Below are positions 7,003-13,637 of a stretch of 25,610 nt of DNA, piece by piece. Origin of the DNA: an uncultured Clostridia bacterium (lineage in GTDB: Bacteria > Bacillota > Clostridia > Christensenellales > UBA3700); NCBI GenBank assembly GCA_948471525.1, contig CAOKSY010000016.1, positions 1 through 25,610 of the forward strand, written 5' to 3'. Made by a program: the position numbers and the translations under genes. The notes beneath the pieces are model-generated. The model searched no databases. It was not told the DNA's origin and saw only the letters and a program-made list of their open reading frames with translations. Every line of letters begins with the position of its first letter. Position 1 is the first letter of the stretch.

Positions 7003-7035
7003 TACACTACACGAAAATAAAAAGGCGAATTCAAT

Positions 7036-8133
7036 ATGAATTATTTATCGAAAATTTGCAGGACTACTCAACCTTATACGGCAGGAGAACAGCCGCAGGA
7101 TAAAAAGTACGTCAAGCTTAATACAAATGAAAATCCCTATCCGCCATGTCCGGGCGTTGGGGAGTTTATAAATAATTTCGACAGAGAAAAGCTGAAACTT
7201 TATCCCGATCCCGAGAATACGGCGCTTGCTACTAAGATCGCAAAAAAATACGGATTGAGTAAGCAGAACGTCTTTATCGGAAATGGCAGCGACGAAGTGC
7301 TTGCTCTATGTTATCCGACATTTTTCGACAAGGACGGGGACGGAGTTGCATATGCAGACGTAACGTATTCTTTTTATAAAGTATGGGCGAAAGCGTTCGG
7401 TATTCCCTCTGTTATTGTTCCGCTGTCCGATGATTTTAGATTCAACGTAAGCGGATTTAAGCAGGCGAAATGTCAGGGAATGATCATCTGCAATCCCAAC
7501 GCGCCGACCGGACTTATCGTCAACCGTCTCGACTTGATAGCTATAATAGAAGCAAATCCCGAAAAAGTGATCATAATCGACGAGGCATACGCCGACTATT
7601 GCAACTGCACTATGGCGAACTATGTCTCAAAGTATCCCAATCTCATTATAGTCAAGACGTTTTCTAAATCCTACAGTCTGGCAGGCGCAAGATGCGGATA
7701 TGCTCTCGGCAGCGAGACTTTGATAGCGGGACTTAAGACGATCAAAGATTCTTTTAACAGTTATACCGTCAACAGGCTTACGGAAGGTATTGCAATAAAG
7801 GCGTTGGAGGACAACAAGTATTTCAACGCGCAAGTGGACAAGATAATCGATACTAGAGATAAATATGCGGACGAATTAAGAGGGCTCGGATTTGACGTTA
7901 TGCCGTCGAATACCAACTTTCTATTTGCAAAACATTGCGAGATAGCTGCCAGCGAACTCTACTATCAATTGAAAAAGAACGGAGTACTGGTCAGACATTT
8001 CAACGCTCCGCGAGTAGACGCATATTTGAGGATAACGGTCGGTTCACCTGAAGAAATGACCGTGCTTATAAACAAACTTACGAAGATAATCAACGACGCG
8101 CATAGCAATAAGAAGTCGCAAGAGGAAGAGTGA
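7036..8133 (+). CDS. hisC: Histidinol-phosphate aminotransferase family protein
   Basis: A 365-residue PLP-dependent fold-type I aminotransferase. HisC converts imidazole-acetol phosphate plus glutamate to histidinol phosphate in histidine biosynthesis. The N-terminal LNTNENPYPP (28-37), the PLP-contact motifs GNGSDEVLAL and NPNAPTG, and the DEAYADY strand are present. The Schiff-base lysine is Lys211 in TFSKSYSLAGARCGY. The C-terminal phosphate-binding Arg in YLRITVGS is kept. The length is normal. The ribosome binding site is weak (AAAAGGCG). No other his gene is nearby, so a role with aromatic amino acids is also possible, since HisC-like enzymes often act on both. The transcript may end at the hairpin at 8187-8219. 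Confidence 0.85.
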   Translation: MNYLSKICRTTQPYTAGEQPQDKKYVKLNTNENPYPPCPGVGEFINNFDREKLKLYPDPENTALATKIAKKYGLSKQNVFIGNGSDEVLALCYPTFFDKDGDGVAYADVTYSFYKVWAKAFGIPSVIVPLSDDFRFNVSGFKQAKCQGMIICNPNAPTGLIVNRLDLIAIIEANPEKVIIIDEAYADYCNCTMANYVSKYPNLIIVKTFSKSYSLAGARCGYALGSETLIAGLKTIKDSFNSYTVNRLTEGIAIKALEDNKYFNAQVDKIIDTRDKYADELRGLGFDVMPSNTNFLFAKHCEIAASELYYQLKKNGVLVRHFNAPRVDAYLRITVGSPEEMTVLINKLTKIINDAHSNKKSQEEE

Positions 8134-8186
8134 GATTAAAAATTCTTAAATTCGACAAAACTAGACACAGTCGGAAAAAATATACG

Positions 8187-8219
8187 AAGATACTGCTTGA
8201 AAAAAGTGGTATCTTTTTT
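8187..8219 (+). terminator. Intrinsic terminator abutting the next start codon
   Basis: AAGATACTGCTT pairs with AAGTGGTATCTT over 12 positions around a GAAAA loop, followed by TTTTT. The T run ends two bases before the ATG at 8222. It also contains TGGTATCTT (8207-8215), which has the form of an extended -10 box. Confidence 0.7.
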
Positions 8220-8221
8220 AT

Positions 8222-9355
8222 ATGGATAAATATTTTACTGTGAAATGCAATAATATAAAAGACGACTTGGCAAGATCGTGCGGCGAATTTATGCCGGGCG
8301 GACATATCGGAGTTTGCTGTCTCTCTAAAGACAGAAAGTATGCAGAAAGCGTGATGTCCGGGATAAGCGAATTCGAGTATAAAATAACTTTTATTGAGTA
8401 TCCCGACGGCATAGAAGCCGACGTAGAAAATTCTCTCGATCTAGTCAACGCGGCGGACGACATAAGATTGCTTGTCGGAATAGGAGATAAGACGGTTGCG
8501 TCGTTGGCTGCACTGTCTACTTTAAGCCGAGATTGGACATACATGTTGGTAGCCGATTCGCCCGATCTTTACGGGGTGGCATACCAAATAGAGTGCGGAA
8601 AATATTTAGGACGGGTCGCAGCTCCGATGAAGGTACTAATAGACTTGGAATCGGTGGAAGATAGCGGTGAGTATTCTTCCGCAGTTGGATCGGTTCTTGC
8701 CCACAGAGTAACTCTTATTGAGAAAAAATATGCAAACAGACTCTGCAGACGTTTTGACGAAAAAAAACTGGAATATGAGCAAAACTTATTGGATAAAGTC
8801 ATCGCAGACGGCGATATGTCTGACAGACGGAGAATAGCCGACGGAATACTCGAATATGCGGATTTGGAAAAAGATACTTATCTGTCGTCGGTAGACGTAA
8901 TGAACTCGCTGTTGAAAGAAGTTTGTATGCCTCAAAACGAAGGCGATTGCAGACTTATCAGCGCGATAATTATGTTGAAATATTTCAAAACAGTTATGTC
9001 CGTCGACAACTATCTATTGAGTATCCCCACAGAAGTGTCGGCGAAGTGCAGAAGGCTGTCAAAAATCGCCGGTCGTGATATAAGCGAGATAATACGCAAC
9101 GTCGAATGTCGCAAATATGAGCGAAAACTCATTTATATACATACCGAATACAGAGAGGACGTATTGGCGGAAATAAACTCTTTGGAAAATAAATTGCCTA
9201 AAATAATCAAAAGTGCAAAAAGATTCATGGAAGACGTGGGATATCATCTCGGCGACGATTTCGATTCGGGCGCGATGGTGGAGATCGCGCGCAATATATC
9301 GCCGTTGACGGACGAATATTCTATTGCGGCTATGGCGGATATTCTGGGAATTTGA
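8222..9355 (+). CDS. Uncharacterised protein, divergent Fe-ADH/glycerol-1-phosphate dehydrogenase-like fold
   Basis: A 377-residue protein without a clear family. Its first 200 residues follow the layout of iron-type alcohol dehydrogenase, glycerol-1-phosphate dehydrogenase and dehydroquinate synthase. There is an N-terminal strand and helix (HIGVCCLSKDRKYAESV), then ADDIRLLVGIGDKTVASLAA where these enzymes have the glycine-rich NAD loop and D-x-x-K. APMKVLIDLESVE then resembles the aP-aiiaDl step, and AVGSVLAHRVTL stands where the family has a G-D metal-ligand motif. The Asp ligand and the His-rich C-terminal ligands are not seen, so it may be a non-catalytic relative. This is my alignment by eye, not a database match. 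There is no ordinary ribosome binding site; the only AAGTGG lies inside the terminator hairpin. Confidence 0.75.
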   Translation: MDKYFTVKCNNIKDDLARSCGEFMPGGHIGVCCLSKDRKYAESVMSGISEFEYKITFIEYPDGIEADVENSLDLVNAADDIRLLVGIGDKTVASLAALSTLSRDWTYMLVADSPDLYGVAYQIECGKYLGRVAAPMKVLIDLESVEDSGEYSSAVGSVLAHRVTLIEKKYANRLCRRFDEKKLEYEQNLLDKVIADGDMSDRRRIADGILEYADLEKDTYLSSVDVMNSLLKEVCMPQNEGDCRLISAIIMLKYFKTVMSVDNYLLSIPTEVSAKCRRLSKIAGRDISEIIRNVECRKYERKLIYIHTEYREDVLAEINSLENKLPKIIKSAKRFMEDVGYHLGDDFDSGAMVEIARNISPLTDEYSIAAMADILGI

Positions 9356-9373
9356 TCTTAATTTTAAAAGCCA

Positions 9374-9402
9374 TTGAGAGAGAATTTGATCTTTGATATA
9401 TT
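9374..9402 (+). promoter_or_regulatory. Candidate promoter upstream of a terminator
   Basis: TTGAGA (9374-9379) and TATATT (9397-9402) are 17 bases apart. It fires towards the terminator at 9436-9469 with no gene between, so it would make a short RNA of about 60 bases or feed the next operon by read-through. Confidence 0.4.
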
Positions 9403-9435
9403 GAAAAACAGTTAAAAATAAGTAGTTTTGTCGAA

Positions 9436-9469
9436 AAGGGCAGGCGTGAAAAACGCTTGCCCTTTTTTT
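9436..9469 (+). terminator. Strong intrinsic terminator
   Basis: AAGGGCAGGCGT pairs with ACGCTTGCCCTT over 12 positions (one G-U) around GAAAA, followed by seven T. It ends transcription from the 8222-9355 gene. Confidence 0.9.
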
Positions 9470-9529
9470 GTATAAAAAATTTTTTACTGTCAAAACTCAC
9501 AATATCAAATCAATAAGGCAGGTGGCAAA

Positions 9530-9988
9530 ATGAGATCGATAGCCGTATACATACTCGCGATAACCTTTCTTTCGCTCGTCGTTCTGGGACTTAGCATGCA
9601 GATAAAAGTGCCGGAAGGAGCGGTGGAAATGCAGATATATTCAAAAACGGAGCCGCTCTCTGAAAAATGCGGATACGTGGATAAAATGAGCAATTTCAAT
9701 ATTTATCATTATGAAAAAACGATAGGTATAAAAGACGGAAGGTTGGACAATACTCTGGGTGTTGCTTACATATATCCGAAAGAAAGCGCAGAGGTGAGCG
9801 AACTGATAGATAAGTTTTCCGCAAAGATACGCTTTACTCAAGATCTTGAAGACGGGGCAACGTATTACGGCTACTGCAAAGGACTTGATAAAAGCGTGGA
9901 AATCGACGGTGAAAAGATCAATATTCAGATCGTAAGCAACAAAGATAACATTATCGTAGGCTTTCCGCTGATTATGGGAAGTTATTAA
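9530..9988 (+). CDS. Small membrane-anchored protein, possibly YwmB-like
   Basis: A 152-residue protein with one N-terminal membrane anchor or uncleaved signal (residues about 5-24) and an extracellular part of about 125 residues rich in beta-type sequence. AGGTGG sits 4 bases before the ATG. It ends 14 bases before the SpoIIQ-like gene and should be co-transcribed with it. In other Clostridia and Bacilli a YwmB-family protein lies near spoIID and spoIIQ. The position fits that, but this protein is shorter than a typical YwmB and I see no decisive motif. An unknown partner of the M23 protein is equally possible. Confidence 0.7.
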   Translation: MRSIAVYILAITFLSLVVLGLSMQIKVPEGAVEMQIYSKTEPLSEKCGYVDKMSNFNIYHYEKTIGIKDGRLDNTLGVAYIYPKESAEVSELIDKFSAKIRFTQDLEDGATYYGYCKGLDKSVEIDGEKINIQIVSNKDNIIVGFPLIMGSY

Positions 9989-10002
9989 TTGGAGGTATAA
10001 AA

Positions 10003-10731
10003 ATGGCAAAAAGAACCAACAAGACCAAAGAGAAAAGATCCGGCGCCCCTAGTCAGACCGGAGTAAAAGTAGCGCAGTTCTTCAAAAAGAATATCTACGT
10101 CATACTTATGATCGTATGTATTCTCGCAATCGCGACGATGATAACGGTCGCAGTAGTTGTCAACAATAATGACGGTGGCGACGAAGTTCTCAAACCTCTT
10201 CCTTCAGGAGACGGTGACAAACCTACGGTAACACCGCCCGGCGGTAATGAACCCGACGAACCGACTGTTACTCCTCCCGGCGGCAATGAACCCGAAGATC
10301 CGGTGGTCAAAGAGTTTATACTCGGCGCTCCGCTCGACGAATACACGCTTGGACAGGAATTCAGCGACAGCGAACTCGTATTCGACCCGACCAATAAGTA
10401 TTGGGCGACTCACGAAGGAGTAGATTTTATGGCTGCTGCGGGCAGCGACGTCAAGTGTATGTTTGACGGACAAGTCAAGAGCGTAAGCACAGATAGCTAC
10501 AACGGTACGGTAGTCGTAATATCACATCAAGACGGATTCGAGACGGTGTATAAACTTCTCGACGGAGTTTCCCTCGAACAGGGCGCGACCGTATCCAAGG
10601 GCGACGTGATAGGCAAAGTATCCGACAGCGCGCTGTACGAAACGGCAAGCGGAAGTCACATTCACCTCGAACTCTATAAGGACGGAACAAAAGTAAATCC
10701 GACCGACTATATGATCGGCGGCGACAAATAA
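10003..10731 (+). CDS. spoIIQ: SpoIIQ-like M23 (LytM) domain membrane protein
   Basis: A 242-residue membrane-anchored M23 protein. A basic cytoplasmic start is followed by a membrane span at about residues 30-53, a Pro/Gly linker with two near-identical repeats (PTVTPPGGNEP at 74-84 and 87-97), and a LytM domain from about 105. The zinc and catalytic residues are all present: His137 and Asp141 in HEGVD, His219 and His221 in HIH. In Clostridia, SpoIIQ of this form works in the forespore membrane at the channel with SpoIIIAH during engulfment; in B. subtilis SpoIIQ is degenerate. The FDPTNKYWATHEGVDFMA region agrees with SpoIIQ. A different cell-wall endopeptidase is the main alternative. TTGGAGGT precedes the start. 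Confidence 0.8.
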   Translation: MAKRTNKTKEKRSGAPSQTGVKVAQFFKKNIYVILMIVCILAIATMITVAVVVNNNDGGDEVLKPLPSGDGDKPTVTPPGGNEPDEPTVTPPGGNEPEDPVVKEFILGAPLDEYTLGQEFSDSELVFDPTNKYWATHEGVDFMAAAGSDVKCMFDGQVKSVSTDSYNGTVVVISHQDGFETVYKLLDGVSLEQGATVSKGDVIGKVSDSALYETASGSHIHLELYKDGTKVNPTDYMIGGDK

Positions 10732-10759
10732 AAAAAGGACGGTATTACCGTCCTTTTTT
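10731..10759. terminator. Bidirectional intrinsic terminator
   Basis: AAAAAAGGACGG pairs with CCGTCCTTTTTT around TATTA. The A run on one side and T run on the other let it work in both directions, between the convergent SpoIIQ-like and GH16 genes. Confidence 0.9.
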
Positions 10760-10795
10760 TATACTTAGTTTTTATATAAGGCGTTTTGTTTAATA

Positions 10796-10821
10796 TCGGC
10801 GGGGCATTGAGATCCCGCCGA
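10796..10821 (-). terminator. GC-rich hairpin after the GH16 gene
   Basis: TCGGCGGG pairs with CCCGCCGA over 8 bases around a 10-base loop, 19 bases past the GH16 stop. The T run on the minus side is poor (TATT), so termination here is uncertain and the hairpin may instead protect the 3' end. Confidence 0.45.
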
Positions 10822-10839
10822 AATAAATTTATTTAAAAG

Positions 10840-11694
10840 TCAGTCTTTAAGTTGATATACCTTGACGTAGTCCACGCAAAAATACGATACAAAATCCCTT
10901 CCGTTTTTTTCTATCTCCCCCGCCCAAGTAAATTTATTTCTCGGATTAGACGGGTTTGCGCTTCCGAATTCGCCTGCTATTTCTACGCTGAGCCAAAGGA
11001 ATTCTTCGTCTGTTGACGGATGGAAATCAGTCGTCCAAGTCTCGACTCCGTCAACGTAGAAACGGTATTCGTTTTCGTCCCAGTATACTCCATACGTATG
11101 ATATTTGCCGTATATGTCGTCCACTTTGTAATAGGGGGATTGCCTAACCACGTGCTCATCGCCGTAACCTTGTACGTGTATAGTGTGGAACGCGGTGTTT
11201 TTTAATTTGCGAGAGTTGTAGGGATCGTTGTAATAAGGTCCTTCTACTACGTCGATTTCGGTGCCGCTTTTACCGGGAGCCATATTGGGCGATTGCAACC
11301 AAAACGCGCCCCAAAGTCCCGAGCCCTCGGGAAGTATGCAGCGCGCTTCGGCATAACCGCTGTCGAATTGTTTTCTGCCTTTTGTGTAAACGTTGCCCGT
11401 ATACCAACCTTCGCCGAATTTTCCGTCGCGGTACTGAGTGACGATGACGAGATTGGAGTTTTTGACGCTCACCTGTTCTATATCCCAATAACCTCCGCGT
11501 CTAATACCGTCGTCGCCCGACCACCATATTTCTTCGTCAAACGTGTCGAAGTCGTCGGCATATACAAGCTGAAAATCGTTGAGGTCGATAGTCTTGCCAG
11601 AGTTTATGTCGACTATCGGAAGACATCCCGCCGCTCCTATCGCCGTAACGGCGCATAGACAGAGCAGGGCAAAAAGACTAATAAATTTTTTCAT
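10840..11694 (-). CDS. Secreted GH16 family glycoside hydrolase (lipoprotein)
   Basis: A 284-residue glycoside hydrolase of family 16, which cleaves beta-1,3 or beta-1,3-1,4 glucans, or related galactans, with retention of configuration. The signature EIDVVE is at residues 146-151: Glu146 is the nucleophile, Asp148 the helper and Glu151 the acid/base. The flanking tryptophans (GLWGAFWLQSP) and a C-terminal beta strand (FCVDYVKVYQL) fit the jelly-roll fold. A signal peptide ends in a lipobox with Cys24 (GAAGC), so the enzyme should be tethered outside the membrane. The substrate cannot be fixed; laminarin or lichenan are likely. There is no clear ribosome binding site. The start is set by the signal peptide. 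Confidence 0.9.
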   Translation of the reverse strand: MKKFISLFALLCLCAVTAIGAAGCLPIVDINSGKTIDLNDFQLVYADDFDTFDEEIWWSGDDGIRRGGYWDIEQVSVKNSNLVIVTQYRDGKFGEGWYTGNVYTKGRKQFDSGYAEARCILPEGSGLWGAFWLQSPNMAPGKSGTEIDVVEGPYYNDPYNSRKLKNTAFHTIHVQGYGDEHVVRQSPYYKVDDIYGKYHTYGVYWDENEYRFYVDGVETWTTDFHPSTDEEFLWLSVEIAGEFGSANPSNPRNKFTWAGEIEKNGRDFVSYFCVDYVKVYQLKD

Positions 11695-11729
11695 ATAGAG
11701 ATCATTTTTTAATTGTTATGATCAAACTT

Positions 11730-11758
11730 AACATAGCATATTAATGCCCGAATGTCAA
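11730..11758 (-). promoter_or_regulatory. Promoter of the GH16 gene
   Basis: On the minus strand, TTGACA (11753-11758) and TATGTT (11730-11735) are 17 bases apart, with a TG one base before the -10 box. The transcript starts about 30 bases before the ATG. Confidence 0.8.
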
Positions 11759-11812
11759 TAGCAAAAATCAAAGCGCTGATATGATATATACGCCTATATG
11801 TATTCAAAATGT

Positions 11813-11843
11813 AAAAGAGCGGAAAGTTTGCATTTCCGCTCTT
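11813..11843 (-). terminator. Intrinsic terminator of the DUF1540 gene
   Basis: AAGAGCGGAAA pairs with TTTCCGCTCTT over 11 bases with a 7-base loop, and on the minus strand a TTTT run overlaps and follows the stem. Confidence 0.85.
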
Positions 11844-11856
11844 AGAAGTAGAAAAT

Positions 11857-12171
11857 TTATTTTTCCACGCGTTTGGTATAGCACTTGGTGCGCATAATAC
11901 CGTCGGATACGTTGACGACTTGCGAGCAGCAAGAATTGTTGTAATTGTAGCAGCATTTGGTGCTGTCGCACTGAATACAAACCTGATCGTTTTCGTTGAA
12001 ATCGAAATCTTTTGCCGCTTCTATGTTTGCTTTTTCCTGTTCGAGCACTCCGTATTCGCGTTTTACTTTGGTTTTGCAAGCTCCGTTTTTGCCGATAAAT
12101 ATCACGCCTGCATTGCAATGACAGTTACTGTTGTGCACGCAGTTGTGCGTTGTGCATTTGAGTCCGGTCAT
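11857..12171 (-). CDS. DUF1540 domain protein, cysteine-rich
   Basis: A 104-residue protein with two DUF1540-type cysteine modules. The first is CTTHNCVHNSNCHCNAGVIF (residues 6-25). The second is CIQCDSTKCCYNYNNSCC followed by SQVVNVSDG. Between them lies a charged linker of about 40 residues. The cysteine spacing suggests a small metal-binding fold, but the function of the family is unknown to me. The ribosome binding site AAGGAGGTGA is an unusually long match to the 16S tail, which predicts strong translation. A weak sigma-E-like promoter (ATA, 16 bases, then CATAATAA, minus strand at about 12221-12247) is possible but unproven. The gene has its own terminator and diverges from rplI. Confidence 0.88.
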   Translation of the reverse strand: MTGLKCTTHNCVHNSNCHCNAGVIFIGKNGACKTKVKREYGVLEQEKANIEAAKDFDFNENDQVCIQCDSTKCCYNYNNSCCSQVVNVSDGIMRTKCYTKRVEK

Positions 12172-12246
12172 AGGTCACCTCCTTAAATTTTCTCGATATT
12201 AGTATTGTCATTTGTTTTCTTTATTATGCGAAACTGCATATTTATA

Positions 12247-12275
12247 TTGCGCGCTGGCAATTTATGTGTTAAAAT
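12247..12275 (+). promoter_or_regulatory. Promoter of rplI
   Basis: TTGCGC (12247-12252) and TAAAAT (12270-12275) are 17 bases apart; the transcript starts about 16 bases before the L9 ATG. Confidence 0.65.
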
Positions 12276-12297
12276 ATAGAAAACAAAGAGGTGAGCT

Positions 12298-12762
12298 ATG
12301 AAAGTATTATTGTTGAAGGACGTAAAGACCGTAGGTAAAAAAGGCGAGATAGTAGAAGTGAACGACGGATATGCGCGCAACTTCCTTATGAAAAAGGGAA
12401 TGGCTCAGCAGGCGACGGCGGGAGTTATCAACGAGACCAATCAGAAGAACGCGGCTATTGCCAGACAAAAACAGAAAGAGTACGACGAAGCAGTTGCGAC
12501 TGCCGCGGAACTCAATGGCAAGAATATAAAGATTGCTATCAAATTTGGAGAAAACGGCAAGCCGTTCGGTGCAGTGACGTCAAAAGAGATAAGTCAAGAG
12601 CTTGCGAATATGGGATACGATATCGACAAGAAAAAGATCAATCTCAAGGATTCTATCAAGTCCGCCGGAGTTTTCGACGTGGAGATAAAAGTATATTCGG
12701 GAGTAAATACCGAGATAAAAGTGACTGTTTATCCCGACGACGGAAGCGAATGTCAGAATTAA
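12298..12762 (+). CDS. rplI: 50S ribosomal protein L9
   Basis: A 154-residue L9, the elongated two-domain protein at the base of the L1 stalk. The N-terminal domain carries the hallmark VGKKGEIVEVNDGYARNFLMKKGMA. A long connecting helix follows (ETNQKNAAIARQKQKEYDEAVA), then the C-terminal domain starting near FGENGKPFGAVTSKEI. A short polar tail (DDGSECQN) is added at the end. AAAGAGGTGAGCT precedes the ATG. The gene is alone here, away from its frequent neighbours rpsR, ssb and dnaB. Confidence 0.96.
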   Translation: MKVLLLKDVKTVGKKGEIVEVNDGYARNFLMKKGMAQQATAGVINETNQKNAAIARQKQKEYDEAVATAAELNGKNIKIAIKFGENGKPFGAVTSKEISQELANMGYDIDKKKINLKDSIKSAGVFDVEIKVYSGVNTEIKVTVYPDDGSECQN

Positions 12763-12778
12763 TCGCTTGATACGTAAT

Positions 12779-12817
12779 AAAAAAACGCTCTCGTATTTTT
12801 ATACGGGGGCGTTGATT
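12779..12817. terminator. Bidirectional terminator between rplI and the YugP-type gene
   Basis: AACGCTCTCGTAT pairs with ATACGGGGGCGTT around TTTT (two G-U pairs). A run of seven A upstream makes it a good terminator on the minus strand as well; the plus-strand tail is GATTTT. Confidence 0.85.
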
Positions 12818-12834
12818 TTATATAATTCTGTAAA

Positions 12835-13566
12835 TTAGTTGTTTCTTCTTCTTGAGTTTAAGAGCAGAAGCAGTATTCTTGCGACTTGAGCAAGCGAATA
12901 GAGGAATGATACCAAGTAAGTCTTTGCAGCGCTGCTCAATACTTTTGCCGTCACGGATACTTCTTCGTCGGTAAGTATATCTAATTGAGAAAGTTGATCT
13001 TTGGCTCTTCGGCTGGCATTGTACTCGCAAGGCAGAGTAACAAAAGTGAAGAGACAATAGAAACCGTAGCAAATCAAAGCTGCAAGATATAATGCGCCTG
13101 ACAAGTTGAAACTGAAAATCGCGACGAATTCAAAGATTATTCCCAGCAAAAGCAGAGGAGTTATCATTCTCGAAGCGATGTTGACTATAGGCACCAACGC
13201 CGATCTGAACTTGATCGGGGCGTAACCTTCCGCGTGCTGTATAGCGTGTCCGACTTCGTGAGCGGCAACTCCGATAGCGGCTATTGAGGTACTGTCTATC
13301 GTGGTTGCGGACAGATAGACGGTGTTGTTTCTAGGATCGTAGTGGTCGGTAAGCGAACCTTTGCAACCTTCGATATTGACGTTATACAGACCGTTTGCGT
13401 CGAGTATCTTTCTCGCCACTTCTTTTGCGGTCAAGCCGATTGCGGACTCGCGCTTTGAATATTTGGCGTAAGTGCTTTTTACGGATATGCTTGCGAATAT
13501 CATCCATATAAAAAGAGGTATGGACATAAATGCAAGCACGTAGATTATTATTTCTAAAATGCTCAA
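12835..13566 (-). CDS. YugP-type membrane zinc metalloprotease
   Basis: A 243-residue membrane protein of the Zn_peptidase_2 (YugP) family. One membrane span is near the N-terminus and two or three follow the catalytic motif HEVGH (residues 103-107, in AAHEVGHAIQH). Glu181 in LPCEYNASRRA is the likely third zinc ligand. The family looks like an intramembrane or membrane-bound protease, but its substrate is not known. I chose the TTG at 13566, preceded by GGAG at 8-base spacing. The longer ATG frame starting at 13620 begins within the -35 box of this gene's promoter and would not be on the transcript. Confidence 0.88.
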   Translation of the reverse strand: MSILEIIIYVLAFMSIPLFIWMIFASISVKSTYAKYSKRESAIGLTAKEVARKILDANGLYNVNIEGCKGSLTDHYDPRNNTVYLSATTIDSTSIAAIGVAAHEVGHAIQHAEGYAPIKFRSALVPIVNIASRMITPLLLLGIIFEFVAIFSFNLSGALYLAALICYGFYCLFTFVTLPCEYNASRRAKDQLSQLDILTDEEVSVTAKVLSSAAKTYLVSFLYSLAQVARILLLLLNSRRRNN

Positions 13567-13591
13567 AGTATCATCTCCGATTTTTTTTATC

Positions 13592-13620
13592 AGTATAGCA
13601 TACAAAAAGAGTATGCGCAA
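13592..13620 (-). promoter_or_regulatory. Promoter of the YugP-type gene
   Basis: On the minus strand, TTGCGC (13615-13620) and TATACT (13592-13597) are 17 bases apart. The -35 box is the same TTGCGC as at rplI. It supports the internal TTG start. Confidence 0.75.
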
Positions 13621-13637
13621 TAATTATATAAAAATTT

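Larger units (their letters stand above)
6620..7035. other. AT-rich intergenic spacer
   Basis: No credible gene. It has a weak fourth GTAC-type hairpin near 6677, a small inverted repeat TTGTCG/CGACAA (6889-6909) followed by TTTT, and the promoter of the aminotransferase gene (6973-7002). A 66-codon open frame at 6776 lacks a binding site and any family resemblance. Confidence 0.6.

Noticed and set aside
10796..10821. Hairpin as the main GH16 terminator
   Set aside because: No T run on the minus side; the bidirectional terminator at 10731-10759 is a better candidate.
13567..13620. ATG start at 13620 for the YugP-type gene
   Set aside because: It falls in the -35 box of that gene's promoter; the TTG at 13566 has a binding site.
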